Positions 53,228-62,149 are shown, counted from the stretch's first letter. The stretch: 64,000 nucleotides of DNA from Lachnospiraceae bacterium C6A11 (GCA_000702245.1 KL370879.1:1-64000); one strand, 5' to 3'. Notes: generated by a model from the sequence alone, not told the origin. Made by a program: numbers and translations.

Positions 53228-55070
53228 GAGACTCACCTGCCTTTCTATAAGCGGCATGTGAATTCTCACTGCTGTTTTCTACCGATTGACTGTTTCCGGC
53301 AGTATTATTTATCATATCATCCGAATGATTCTGCGAGTTAAATATTTCCTGATAAATCTCACAACTTCTCATCAGTTCATCGTGAGTTCCGATTCCGGCA
53401 ACGCTGCCGTCATCAAGAACTATTATTTTATCTGCGTATTTGATGGAAGACGTCCTCTGTGAAACTATAAAGGTCGTCATTCCCTTGGAAATATCCTTGA
53501 TTGACGCACGGAGCTTTGCGTCTGTCGCGTAGTCGAGCGCGGATGAACTGTCATCAAGTATCAGTATCTCCGGCTTTCTTACAAGCGCTCTTGCAATACA
53601 AAGTCGCTGCTTCTGTCCGCCGGAAAGGTTGGTTGCTCCCTGATTCAGACCGAAAGCTGTTCCGCCATTCTTCTCCATAACGAAGTCATAAGCCTGAGCA
53701 GCTTTAAGAGCCTCATCTATTTCTTCATCTGTGGCATTCTCTCTGCCGTATTTTATATTTTCAGCAATACTGCCCTTAAAGAGAACGGCCTTTTGAGGAA
53801 CTATCCCTATTTTATTCCTGAGACCGGTCTTGCTGTATTCCTTAACATTTCTGCCATCTACCAGAACCTCTCCGTCGGTAGCTTCATAGAATCTCGGGAT
53901 CAGATTGACCAAAGTGGATTTGCCGGCGCCTGTACCACCGATGATACCAACCGTCTCTCCACTGTAAATATCTATATTTAATCCTTCGAGTGAGTTTTCC
54001 CCCGAACCGTTATACCTGAAGCTTACATTTTTGAAGGAAACGCGTGGAACTCTTATATCCTTCTCATCTTCCTTAACCGAACGTATTTCATCAGCAAAGC
54101 TGATGGTTGATTTCTCCGCAAATACAGCCGCAACTCTGTGACCGCAGGCAACTGCCTTGGTTGTTGTTACGATAAGATTTGCAAGCTTTACAAGCTCGAT
54201 CAGTATCTGGGACATGTAATTTACCAGTGCAACAACCTGTCCCTGAGTCAGCCCGAAAGCATCAACCCTGATAGCACCTTTATGAATAAGAGCCATAATA
54301 CCAAAATTAACAACTACAAAGGTCACCGGATTAAGTAGCGCCGATATATGTCCGACGAAAAGCTGGCTCTTCATCAGTGAAGTTGTTGCCTCATCAAAAT
54401 CCTTTATATCCTCATTCTGATGATTGAAGGCTCTTACAACTCTTGCGCCGATAAGATTCTCTCTTGTTATAAGAGTAACCTTGTCCAGCCTTCCCTGAAC
54501 CTTTTTGTAAAGCGGTATCGTCGAGAATATTATTCCAAACACTATCGCGATAAGTATCGGCAGTACGATCAGAAAAATCATTGCAGTCTTTACATCAACT
54601 GTTAAGGCCATTATCACGGCACCAAATACGATAAACGGTGATCTGAGGAAAAGCCTCAGAACCATATTTACGCCGGTCTGCATCTGATTAACGTCACTGG
54701 TCATTCTTGTGATCAGCGATGATGTTCCGTTCTTATCTATCTCATTGTAGGATATACTCATGATATGTCTAAAAAGGTCTCTTCGCAGTTCTCTTCCGAA
54801 GCCCATCGCAGCCTTTGCAGCAAAATACTGGGCAGTTATAGAGCATGTCAGACCAACAAGTGCAAGTATCAGCAATACTCCACCCATCATAAAGACGTAA
54901 TTTCTGTCACCCTCTGCTATACCTACATCAATCATTTTCGCCACAACAAGCGGAACAAACAATTCAAAGATAGCCTCCAGCATTTTGAAAAGCGGAGCCA
55001 TCACAGTCTGCACTTTGTAGTTTTTCAGATATCTGAGTGTACTTTTCATATTATTACTTAATATTCCCAT
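53220..55070 (-). CDS. ABC exporter half-transporter A (degenerate ATPase site)
   Basis: A 616-residue half-exporter with an N-terminal membrane domain (about 15-320) and an ATPase domain (about 345-590). Walker A is IGGTGAGKST and the signature LSGGQKQR. Walker B reads ILILDDSSSALD, with Asp where the catalytic Glu should be, the mark of the non-hydrolysing site in heterodimeric exporters. The last 25 residues are Asn/Ser-rich. The start is uncertain: ATG at 55070 or, seven codons on, at 55049 (MKSTLRYL); neither has a clear ribosome site, and a good promoter lies only about 20 bases upstream. The gene is divergent from a DtxR-family regulator with an operator-like site between. Confidence 0.9.
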   Translation of the reverse strand: MGILSNNMKSTLRYLKNYKVQTVMAPLFKMLEAIFELFVPLVVAKMIDVGIAEGDRNYVFMMGGVLLILALVGLTCSITAQYFAAKAAMGFGRELRRDLFRHIMSISYNEIDKNGTSSLITRMTSDVNQMQTGVNMVLRLFLRSPFIVFGAVIMALTVDVKTAMIFLIVLPILIAIVFGIIFSTIPLYKKVQGRLDKVTLITRENLIGARVVRAFNHQNEDIKDFDEATTSLMKSQLFVGHISALLNPVTFVVVNFGIMALIHKGAIRVDAFGLTQGQVVALVNYMSQILIELVKLANLIVTTTKAVACGHRVAAVFAEKSTISFADEIRSVKEDEKDIRVPRVSFKNVSFRYNGSGENSLEGLNIDIYSGETVGIIGGTGAGKSTLVNLIPRFYEATDGEVLVDGRNVKEYSKTGLRNKIGIVPQKAVLFKGSIAENIKYGRENATDEEIDEALKAAQAYDFVMEKNGGTAFGLNQGATNLSGGQKQRLCIARALVRKPEILILDDSSSALDYATDAKLRASIKDISKGMTTFIVSQRTSSIKYADKIIVLDDGSVAGIGTHDELMRSCEIYQEIFNSQNHSDDMINNTAGNSQSVENSSENSHAAYRKAGESHE

Positions 55071-55090
55071 TCATATAAAAAACAAGAAAT

Positions 55091-55119
55091 ATTATAGACC
55101 AGAACCGGCTTTATTTCAA
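55091..55119 (-). promoter_or_regulatory. Proximal promoter of the ABC exporter operon
   Basis: On the minus strand TTGAAA (55114-55119), 17 bases, then TATAAT (55091-55096). The predicted transcript start is within about 15 bases of the first ATG. Confidence 0.65.
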
Positions 55120-55120
55120 G

Positions 55121-55163
55121 GAAAACAAAGAAAAGAGACCCGGCCTGCGGGAACCGGATCTCT
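55121..55163 (-). terminator. Terminator-like hairpin upstream of the ABC exporter operon
   Basis: On the minus strand AGAGATCCGG pairs with CCGGGTCTCT around a 10-base loop and is followed by TTTTCTTTGTTTT. It lies before the exporter genes, not after a gene, so it ends either an attenuated leader or a short RNA started at 55220-55248. Confidence 0.7.
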
Positions 55164-55216
55164 AAAAAAGTATAATGTAAGAAAAAACAAATTAGGGAGT
55201 AAATTATCTTACGTGC

Positions 55217-55232
55217 GTTAGTTTACACTAAC
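55217..55232. promoter_or_regulatory. Candidate DtxR-family operator
   Basis: GTTAGTTTACACTAAC has perfect 6-base arms and resembles DtxR/IdeR boxes (TTAGGnTAACCTAA type). It covers the -10 box of the distal minus-strand promoter and lies between the divergent regulator and exporter genes. Confidence 0.55.
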
Positions 55233-55248
55233 TATTATTAGATGTCAA
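55220..55248 (-). promoter_or_regulatory. Distal minus-strand promoter, overlapped by the operator
   Basis: TTGACA (55243-55248), 17 bases, then TAAACT (55220-55225) on the minus strand. A transcript from here would meet the hairpin terminator about 80 bases later. Confidence 0.55.
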
Positions 55249-55278
55249 TAACAAATGTTAGCTTTTTTATATTTTTTA

Positions 55279-55307
55279 TTGATATACTTAATTCAAAATG
55301 CTATAAT
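55279..55307 (+). promoter_or_regulatory. Promoter of the DtxR-family regulator
   Basis: TTGATA (55279-55284), 17 bases, then a perfect TATAAT (55302-55307), about 40 bases before the regulator start codon. Confidence 0.75.
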
Positions 55308-55348
55308 CTTCACATATTGTTACAGCATCTGTAATGGGGGTATTTATA

Positions 55349-55726
55349 ATGAAATCAAACGAATCAGCTGAGGATTATCTCGAATCCATACTTGTACTCA
55401 GTGAAAAGCTTCCTGTAGTACGTTCTGTTGATGTTTCCAATGATCTTGGGTATAAAAAATCAAGTATCAGTATTGCGATGAAGAATCTTCGCGAGAAGAA
55501 TCTCATCACCATGACCGAATCCGGCTATATCTATCTTACAGATGAAGGTAAAAAGATTGCCGAAACTGTTTATGAAAGGCACAGATTCTTCGCCGAACTG
55601 CTTGAAAAGCTTGGTGTTGACAAGGTTACAGCTGCCAAGGATGCCTGCCGTATCGAGCATGTCATCAGCCCTGAGAGTTTTGCAGCTATCAAGAAATTCT
55701 TTAATGATAATAGTTTCACCAAATAA
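55349..55726 (+). CDS. DtxR/MntR-family metal-dependent regulator
   Basis: A 125-residue repressor with an N-terminal winged helix (about 5-65) and a metal-binding dimerisation domain (66-125), without the SH3-like third domain, as in MntR. Likely metal ligands are Asp9, Glu12, His78, Cys100, Glu103 and His104. The segment DACRIEHVIS has Cys where MntR has Glu and matches the iron-type DtxR motif ACRWEHVMS. Iron-dependent repression is therefore more likely than manganese. GGGGGT precedes the ATG at 55349. It faces the ABC exporter pair across a spacer that holds a matching palindrome. The next gene begins 6 bases after its stop. Confidence 0.88.
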   Translation: MKSNESAEDYLESILVLSEKLPVVRSVDVSNDLGYKKSSISIAMKNLREKNLITMTESGYIYLTDEGKKIAETVYERHRFFAELLEKLGVDKVTAAKDACRIEHVISPESFAAIKKFFNDNSFTK

Positions 55727-55732
55727 TCAGCC

Positions 55733-56926
55733 ATGCAGATCATAGACGAGCTTTTACCGAGCGAAAATACAATCTATAACAAATTAGAGGAGTATTACGA
55801 CCCGAAGAAGGTTTTGATGTTCGATATCGAAACCACCGGACTCAGTGCCTCCTCTTCTTTTATTTATATTATTGGCTATAACATTAAACGTGAAGATGGT
55901 TGGCATATCATCCAGCTTTTTAATGACGACGGTGAAAGCGAGCCGGAAATGATACGATACTTTATGGAAGTACTTTCCTGCTACAGTTATCTGATTGAAT
56001 TTAACGGCGACAGTTTTGATGTACCATTTGTCAAAAAGAGGCTCGAGCTGATCAACCGCAGACAGGGGCTCGATATCCCTGACAATTTTGAGAATATAAA
56101 TCAGGTGGATCTGTACAAACTGATCCGTCCTTTCAAGAAGGCACTCGGTCTCGCCAATCTTAAACAGAAAACCATCGAACGTTTTCTCGGCCTTAATCGA
56201 ATCGACCAAATGAACGGCGGTCAGCTTATATTTGTTTATTTCAACTATCTGACCGACAGAAGCAGCCGTGATCGTTCTCTTCTCCTTCAGCATAACCGCG
56301 ATGATATGGAAGGAATGTTTTATCTGACAGATATATTTGCGCTCAAGAAGCTGTCTGAGGGTGAACTGTCCTTCTCCGGCATGGAGATGACAAACACAAA
56401 CAGCTTAAGGTTAAAGCTTGCTATCACTCCGCAGCATCCTATGACTATCAGCTTTGCCGCACTTGGTAACGAGCTGAGTTCTTCAAAATCCTTGAAGGAT
56501 TCCGGTTCCATAAATAAAAGAGAAAGTACCGCTCCTCTTCTGATCGTATCCGGAAGAGCAAACGACGCATATATTTCAATCCCGGTCTCCAGTGGCATCT
56601 TCAAATACTACTTCAGTGACTACAAGAATTATCTATACTATCCTGAGCTTGACGCAGCCTATCATAAAGATCTCGCTGCAACCCTTAAAAATTATTCTTC
56701 ATGCACTGCCAAGGCTTCAAACTGTTATACAAAACTTGAAGGCTTCTTCATCAAAAAATACGGCTTTAAAGACGGCAAGAGCTTCTATCCTGAAGACACA
56801 GAAAGCCCCGGCAAAGCCGATGCCTACATTGAGTTGTCTGATGAATTCCTGTCAGATTCGGAGCTTCTAAACGCCTATCTGAGGCATCTTGTTTCTTACA
56901 TACTTACAGGCACCTGCCATAAATGA
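55733..56926 (+). CDS. YprB-like RNase H-fold nuclease
   Basis: A 397-residue protein with a DnaQ-like exonuclease domain (about 20-205) of the YprB/RNase_H_2 type. The acidic residues are visible: MFDIETTGLS (Asp and Glu of ExoI), EFNGDSFDVPFVKKR (ExoII) and LLQHNRDDMEGM (ExoIII with the paired Asp). The C-terminal half (about 210-397) is a separate, unrecognised part seen in related Clostridia proteins. Its substrate is probably single-stranded DNA or RNA ends. There is no good ribosome site, and the 6-base gap suggests translational coupling with the DtxR-family gene, though a functional link is not evident. Confidence 0.83.
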   Translation: MQIIDELLPSENTIYNKLEEYYDPKKVLMFDIETTGLSASSSFIYIIGYNIKREDGWHIIQLFNDDGESEPEMIRYFMEVLSCYSYLIEFNGDSFDVPFVKKRLELINRRQGLDIPDNFENINQVDLYKLIRPFKKALGLANLKQKTIERFLGLNRIDQMNGGQLIFVYFNYLTDRSSRDRSLLLQHNRDDMEGMFYLTDIFALKKLSEGELSFSGMEMTNTNSLRLKLAITPQHPMTISFAALGNELSSSKSLKDSGSINKRESTAPLLIVSGRANDAYISIPVSSGIFKYYFSDYKNYLYYPELDAAYHKDLAATLKNYSSCTAKASNCYTKLEGFFIKKYGFKDGKSFYPEDTESPGKADAYIELSDEFLSDSELLNAYLRHLVSYILTGTCHK

Positions 56927-56931
56927 TGATT

Positions 56932-56964
56932 AACGGAATCCGTTGCAAGACAGATTCCGTTTTT
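56932..56964 (+). terminator. Terminator after the YprB-like gene
   Basis: AACGGAATC and GATTCCGTT pair around a 12-base loop and are followed by TTT on the plus strand. It lies 5 bases after the stop. Confidence 0.8.
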
Positions 56965-57002
56965 AATTTAATCATTATTTAAATATCTATTTCAATTACG
57001 TA

Positions 57003-59003
57003 TTATTTAATTATGAACGTCTCTTCCCACTCGGAGATGGTTGTTTTATTATTTGTATATAAATTGACTCTGACTGTTATTTTATAACTCTTTACAGTTT
57101 CATTATCATTATTTTCTATGGAATTCAGATCATTTTCAGTATATGGATCACTCTTCGCATCATCCTTATTTGTATAATCTTCCACATCCTTCTCGGAATC
57201 ATCATTTTTATCTTTATTAAAGAATGGATCATCCTCTGCGTCTTCTCGTTCTATATTTTCCGTAAGCGGCAGTTTTATAACAGCTGTATAGCTTGTCTTT
57301 CCTTCAGAAATGCTGTAATCATTATCGTATTCCAGGGTGTATGAACATTCATAGGTTCCGTCCGAAACAGTAATATATGAGTCCTTAATATAATTCAGGC
57401 TCGACGGATTATCAGAGAGCATTATGCATCTTACAAGATATTCTCCGTTACCGCCATTCTTTTCGCAGCTTATATTAACATTCATTTCTTTAAGGATCCG
57501 ATCAACCTCATCCAGAAAGCTTTCGCCCGAAGCTTCATCAACTTCAGCCAGCCTATCCATAAATACAGATTTCATCTGCAGCTGTGTATTAAACTCCTTG
57601 TAGCCTTTACTTTCAAGCAGCGTTGGCTCATCCGAATATAGATTGGTTCCGAGACCAAGTCTGTCGCCTTCTATCTTTACACCTATAGCGGCCAGCGAGG
57701 TTGGAAAGAGATCAAAGGTCGTATATGCACGAGATTTATCAGAAGCTTCAAGCCCCTCAGCAGGATTTATTATCGATACATAGACCTTTCTGTCATAGGA
57801 TTTATCGATCACGTAGCACATATCCATATCCATAGTCGGATGGTCCCCCGAGATGATTATGGTTGTATTTTCATAAAAATCCTGCCCCCTGCACCAGGAA
57901 ACAAAGTCCGCTACCTGTCTGTCCGAGCAGGCTATCGCGTTCATATAAGAGTCCTTATATTTGTCCTCGCAAAGTCTGCAGGTATATCCATCATCAAAAT
58001 GTGTATCCACCGTGAGAATCGTCATATTAAATGGCTGCTCTGATGTGGCAAGTTCCCCAAGGCGACTTCTTGCAAAGCTAAACAGCTTCTCATCTTCATA
58101 GCCCCAGAAGACCATATAGTCCTCAGGTATCAAGCCATTCTTCCGGGCATATTCATAGTCCTCAATCTCATAATTACCATGCGATGAGAAATACAAGTCT
58201 CTCCCACCAAACCTTGCATCCGAACCGATCAAGAACACATTCTTATATCCATGATCTTCCAGGATATCACCAAAGGTTTTGACCGTTGGGAAAAACTTTG
58301 ATTGGGTGAACATAGAATTCTTCTGAATAGGAATTATCAGCGGCAAGCCTGAGGTTTCGGCAAACATTGCCCCCATAGTCCAGTCAGTACCATACATCGA
58401 ATAAGCACCATTTAAGATTTTACTGTCATTTCCCGCAAAGTCCTCTCCGACTTCTTCAAGCTTCGTCAGGTTTTGGATCAGGTTTTCATCCATATTTCCG
58501 CCATTTTCTGTATCTGCATACGCAAGCTCCATGGACTCAAGATAGATATAGATGATATTTCTTTTCTTATCAGGAAACCTGATATCAACCTTATCCGGAT
58601 CAACATAGTTGTCTTCAATAAAGGTTGATTTCTTATTCCTGTATTTCAGATAATCGCCGAGACCTATTCTGTTCCATAGCAGGCAAATAGCCAGCACAAA
58701 TAAAGCCACACCCATAAGGCCCGACGTAAGAGTGATCAGCTTCCTATGCTTTCTGAAGAAGAAAAACAGGAAAACCACTGCAGCCGTTAGGATTACGGTT
58801 GGGACTATTGTTGTTAGCACAAAAGTCCCTATCATTCCGTTTCCGGTTCCCTCCAACGAATTCTGAAGCTGGAAAATAATACTGCTCGCAGAGAGCTTCG
58901 GCCATGTCCGCCGCACCCAAAGTGCGGTGAACATAACAAATACTCCTGCAAGCAGAATTATAAAAGCTATTAAATTCCCAAGGATTCTAAATACTTTTTT
59001 CAT
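57003..59003 (-). CDS. LTA-synthase-like sulfatase with acidic C-terminal tail
   Basis: A 666-residue membrane protein of the phosphoglycerol transferase/LtaS-like group. Four or so membrane helices lie in about 8-130. The sulfatase domain begins NIIYIYLESMELAYAD, has the nucleophile region MYGTDWTMGAMFAETSGLP and the metal motif IIISGDHPTMDMD. The C-terminal 190 residues differ from LtaS: a folded beta-rich part interrupted by an acidic, Asn/Asp-rich stretch (DPFFNKDKNDDSEKDVEDY, about 590-640). It resembles the MdoB type more than the two paralogs at 24.5 and 35.4 kb. It starts 11 bases after the repeat-rich membrane protein gene, so both may act at the envelope. Confidence 0.8.
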   Translation of the reverse strand: MKKVFRILGNLIAFIILLAGVFVMFTALWVRRTWPKLSASSIIFQLQNSLEGTGNGMIGTFVLTTIVPTVILTAAVVFLFFFFRKHRKLITLTSGLMGVALFVLAICLLWNRIGLGDYLKYRNKKSTFIEDNYVDPDKVDIRFPDKKRNIIYIYLESMELAYADTENGGNMDENLIQNLTKLEEVGEDFAGNDSKILNGAYSMYGTDWTMGAMFAETSGLPLIIPIQKNSMFTQSKFFPTVKTFGDILEDHGYKNVFLIGSDARFGGRDLYFSSHGNYEIEDYEYARKNGLIPEDYMVFWGYEDEKLFSFARSRLGELATSEQPFNMTILTVDTHFDDGYTCRLCEDKYKDSYMNAIACSDRQVADFVSWCRGQDFYENTTIIISGDHPTMDMDMCYVIDKSYDRKVYVSIINPAEGLEASDKSRAYTTFDLFPTSLAAIGVKIEGDRLGLGTNLYSDEPTLLESKGYKEFNTQLQMKSVFMDRLAEVDEASGESFLDEVDRILKEMNVNISCEKNGGNGEYLVRCIMLSDNPSSLNYIKDSYITVSDGTYECSYTLEYDNDYSISEGKTSYTAVIKLPLTENIEREDAEDDPFFNKDKNDDSEKDVEDYTNKDDAKSDPYTENDLNSIENNDNETVKSYKITVRVNLYTNNKTTISEWEETFIIK

Positions 59004-59014
59004 TATCAGAATTA

Positions 59015-60157
59015 TCAGTCAAGTACTCTGTCCGGAAAAACGTACCATTTTCCACCGGTTTTATAAACATCAAATCTGATACGTTCTTTTTCCCACTCAC
59101 CTTCATAATATCCGTCATCTCTAACTTCAAATTCAAGTTTTACTCTGACCATTTCCTGGATATCTATGTCAGCGCCATAACATTCCTTAATATAGGCCTC
59201 AGACTCTTTAATATCTTTTTCAGTAGCTTTATCACCCAGCTCTGCTGCTAGATTACGTACTTTTGTGCCATCATTCAAATGTCTTATATATCCATATTCA
59301 TAGGCTTCTTTAAGACTGTTAAATCGTCTGTTATAGTAAGAATACTCTTCAGATCTGACGTATTTCTCAGCCGCATCCTTCAAGTCGTCAGGTATTGAAT
59401 ACTGAATCATCTTATCAACATCGTTATCAGCCCAAGCTTCAAGGAAAGCCTTTGCTGCTGCTTCAGGTGAGCTTGCACCCTTACCTGATTTTCCAAGTAT
59501 CATGATAAGTGCTATAACAATTCCTGCAACCACAAGAGCTGATATGGATGCAATAATCGCAATCTTCTTGCCCTTTCCCGGTGTCTTACCCTGCGGAGGC
59601 ATCTGCTGACCAAATCCCTGAGGAGTGAACTGCTGACTATACTCCGGCTGCATCATGCTATTTGGCTGACCGAACTGACCTTGTGGCATCATACCCTGGA
59701 CAAACTGCCCCTGCGGCATTCCCTGACCAAACTGTGGCTGGCCGAAACCATTCATCGGCATCTGTTCGAACTGCTGTGGCATTCCCTGACTCATCGGCAT
59801 CTGACCAAACTGACCTTGTGGCATTCCTTGTCCCATCGGCATCTGCCCGAACTGTCCCTGCGGCATTCCCTGGCCCATCGGCATCTGCCCGAACTGACCC
59901 TGCGGCATTCCTTGTCCCATTGGCATCTGCCCGAACTGTCCCTGCGGCATTCCTTGTCCCATTGGCATCTGATTGAACTGTCCCTGCGGCATCATCCCTT
60001 GTCCAAACTGTGGTTGTCCAAAGCCTCCCATCGGCATCATACTCTGTTCGAACTGCTGTGGCATTCCCTGACTCATCTGTGACTGTTCGAAGCCATTCAA
60101 CGGCATATTCTCACCAACCGGAGAATCCATATTATCCTTCATCTCATTATTATCCAT
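59015..60157 (-). CDS. Single-pass membrane protein with Q/G/M/P repeats
   Basis: A 380-residue protein. Residues about 30-205 are low-complexity, made mainly of Gln, Gly, Met, Pro and Phe. They include five to six near-perfect 14-residue units of the form QFGQMPMGQGMPQG, about 82-165. A basic GKTPGKGKK is followed by one hydrophobic helix (about 217-240, IAIIASISALVVAGIVIALIMIL), then an alpha/beta C-terminal domain (about 250-380) resembling DUF4878-like lumazine-binding folds (SPEAAAKAFLEAWADNDVDKM). The repeats would lie in the cytoplasm and the domain outside. The ATG at 60157 follows GGGAGGAAAG; a 34-residue upstream extension is rejected. The function is unknown. Confidence 0.8.
   Translation of the reverse strand: MDNNEMKDNMDSPVGENMPLNGFEQSQMSQGMPQQFEQSMMPMGGFGQPQFGQGMMPQGQFNQMPMGQGMPQGQFGQMPMGQGMPQGQFGQMPMGQGMPQGQFGQMPMGQGMPQGQFGQMPMSQGMPQQFEQMPMNGFGQPQFGQGMPQGQFVQGMMPQGQFGQPNSMMQPEYSQQFTPQGFGQQMPPQGKTPGKGKKIAIIASISALVVAGIVIALIMILGKSGKGASSPEAAAKAFLEAWADNDVDKMIQYSIPDDLKDAAEKYVRSEEYSYYNRRFNSLKEAYEYGYIRHLNDGTKVRNLAAELGDKATEKDIKESEAYIKECYGADIDIQEMVRVKLEFEVRDDGYYEGEWEKERIRFDVYKTGGKWYVFPDRVLD
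59771..59990. repeat. 42-base tandem repeat inside the Q/G-rich gene
   Basis: Five to six head-to-tail units of 42 bases, nearly identical, encode the 14-residue repeats. Differences are mostly silent (for example cattccttgt against cattccctgg). Copy number could change by slippage without shifting the frame. Confidence 0.85.
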
Positions 60158-60272
60158 GTAACTTTCCTCCCATAGGTAGACATCATAGACATCTCGCCTA
60201 AAAAACACATTATCAGAGCATAAAACTCCTGTATTTGATGATACTCCCGTAGCAACCAATTATCAATATTTT

Positions 60273-61715
60273 TTAATCAGCAACATCACCAATTTCTTCA
60301 GTGATATGCTTATTTGCCTCCTCATGCTCCTTGGTGAGGTTTTTCAGCCATATTTCCCTCTTAAGCCAGAAATGGAATATTATAATTTTGACAATATCAA
60401 GGAGCTTGATGACAAGATACATCATAACCGGCCCGATCTTCGTAAAGATTGCCAGCGAAAATACCATCGGGATCATGACAAATATAGTTAGTATTGCGTC
60501 CGTATATACACCCATTCCGGTATCGCCGCCCGCACGAGCTATGGCCTGCTGGGCATTCATGTAAACCCAGACCGGCATAAAGAATGACATAAGGATTACC
60601 ATCCAGCGGCATATATCTATCGCACTGGCGCTGAGCTTGCCAAATACAACCGGTACTATGAGAGTTGTTGAGAATCCTACACCTACCATGACAAGCCCCA
60701 TCACTGCAGCTCCCGCCAGAAGCCAGGTTTTCTCCTTCTTCGCCCTTTCCAGGTCACCTTCTCCAAGGGACTTTCCGATTATAACTCCGGTTGCCGAATA
60801 GATTCCTCCAAAGGCTACGAAGAACAGGTTTGCTATTGCAAAGCTTGAGGACATACCTGAAACAACATCTGCACCGCCACGTCCGTTATAGAGTGCAGTC
60901 ATTATGGTTTCAGAGAATATCCATACCATCTCGCAGAAAAGTACCATCGCGCACTTCTTCAGCATCTCCTTAAAGAGCTTTCCGTTTATTCTGAAGAAGT
61001 CCTTCAGTTTCACCGCAAAGTCCGGTTTCTTCTTCAAATATACAATTATAAATATCACCAGTTCCAGAGTTCTTGCGATAACCGTCGCAATCGCCGCACC
61101 CTCAACACCAAGCTTTGGGAAGCCAAGATTGCCATAGATAAGTAAGTAATTGCAGGCTGTATTTGTAAGCGTTGCAATTATCGTTACAACAAGTGGTATT
61201 TTAACCTCGCCCATATCACGAAGCGAGCTTGCTATACATACTGAAATAGTCATCGGTATACCCACGAAAAACATTATGCGGATGTATTTAACCCCCTCCA
61301 CAAGTATCATCGCTTTATCGCTATTTCCGATCAGCATCAGCGACAGCACCTGATTCGGAAATACAACGCACACAAGAAAATATGGAATAGCCGCCGCAAG
61401 TCCCATTACAAGCTTAAACCTGAAGGCTTGCTGCATTCCGTTCTTATCCTTTGCACCGAAGAACTGCGTCAGAAATATACCGCCCGACGTGCAGATTGTA
61501 TTTACATATACCATGAAAATAAACAGTATCTGTCCGGCCACATTAACACCGGACATACAGATATCTCCGAGTCCGGAAACCATGAAGTTGTCTACTAGTG
61601 ACACCATGCTCTGAATGAGCTGCTGTACCATTATAGGCACCGCTATCGCCAGTGCCCCTTTATAAAACTTAGCAGAGCCGAAAAGATTAGCGCGGCTCTC
61701 ATTTTTGACTAACAT
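60273..61715 (-). CDS. MATE-family efflux transporter
   Basis: A 480-residue cation-coupled antiporter with 12 predicted membrane helices and the two-fold MATE repeat (first half starting IAVPIMVQQLIQSMVSLVDNFMVSGLG, second half near 250). It would export drugs or cationic metabolites in exchange for Na+ or H+. The conserved Pro/Asp residues of the first helix pair are present, but the substrate cannot be read from sequence. The basic N-terminus and the charged tail KREIWLKNLTKEHEEANKHI are cytoplasmic. It stands alone between the tmRNA terminator and the repeat-rich protein gene. Confidence 0.92.
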   Translation of the reverse strand: MLVKNESRANLFGSAKFYKGALAIAVPIMVQQLIQSMVSLVDNFMVSGLGDICMSGVNVAGQILFIFMVYVNTICTSGGIFLTQFFGAKDKNGMQQAFRFKLVMGLAAAIPYFLVCVVFPNQVLSLMLIGNSDKAMILVEGVKYIRIMFFVGIPMTISVCIASSLRDMGEVKIPLVVTIIATLTNTACNYLLIYGNLGFPKLGVEGAAIATVIARTLELVIFIIVYLKKKPDFAVKLKDFFRINGKLFKEMLKKCAMVLFCEMVWIFSETIMTALYNGRGGADVVSGMSSSFAIANLFFVAFGGIYSATGVIIGKSLGEGDLERAKKEKTWLLAGAAVMGLVMVGVGFSTTLIVPVVFGKLSASAIDICRWMVILMSFFMPVWVYMNAQQAIARAGGDTGMGVYTDAILTIFVMIPMVFSLAIFTKIGPVMMYLVIKLLDIVKIIIFHFWLKREIWLKNLTKEHEEANKHITEEIGDVAD

Positions 61716-61749
61716 TGTTTTGTACCTCTAGATTCTTTCCGAAAAGCAA

Positions 61750-61778
61750 GAAAAAAAGCCTGTTAAAGAAACAGGCTT
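61750..61778 (-). terminator. Terminator after tmRNA
   Basis: On the minus strand AAGCCTGT and ACAGGCTT pair around a 6-base loop, followed by a run of T. It lies 16 bases past the mature tmRNA 3' end. Confidence 0.85.
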
Positions 61779-61794
61779 AAGATCTTTGATAAAG

Positions 61795-62139
61795 TGGACC
61801 TGACGGGGTTCGAACCCGTGTCCAGAAACCCTTCCGTTACAACCTCTCCCATCACAGACTAGTGTTTTGACATTCCCTCCACTGCACATCCACTGTCAGA
61901 TTTGCAGTATTAGTAGCTTCATGAGTTCTTTTCCATTCTCAAAGCTTTGAACGAAAAGTGCTCCGCAAAGTCGGTGCCAGATTCCGAAGCAGCGGATGAC
62001 TCCGGGCTGACAGCTGCCATTAGGCAGCGATTGCTAATTTTCTATTATCAGCGTTTATTTTTTTCCGAGTTTTTACGTGGTCCCGGACCACGGATGGCTG
62101 TCATAAGTTCTAGATCCCTGTCGAAGCCAATTCAGGCCC
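61795..62139 (-). ncRNA. ssrA: tmRNA (transfer-messenger RNA)
   Basis: This RNA rescues stalled ribosomes with SmpB and tags the unfinished protein for proteolysis. The tRNA-like ends pair as GGGCCTG (5') and CAGGTCC (3') with an A discriminator; the T-arm ACGGG TTCGAAC CCCGT is visible and CCA is not encoded. The 5' part has the typical GGCTTCGACAGGGAT. The tag frame (62020-62052) ends in codons for ADNRKLAIAA plus TAA; with the charged Ala the tag would be AADNRKLAIAA, whose LAIAA end fits the ClpXP degron. It lies downstream of smpB, the common gene order. Confidence 0.96.
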
Positions 62140-62149
62140 ATATATTTAA

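Noticed and set aside
59771-59990. Regular repeats that could suggest a CRISPR array
   Set aside because: The 42-base units are contiguous, have no unique spacers and are translated in frame within a membrane protein. No cas genes are present.
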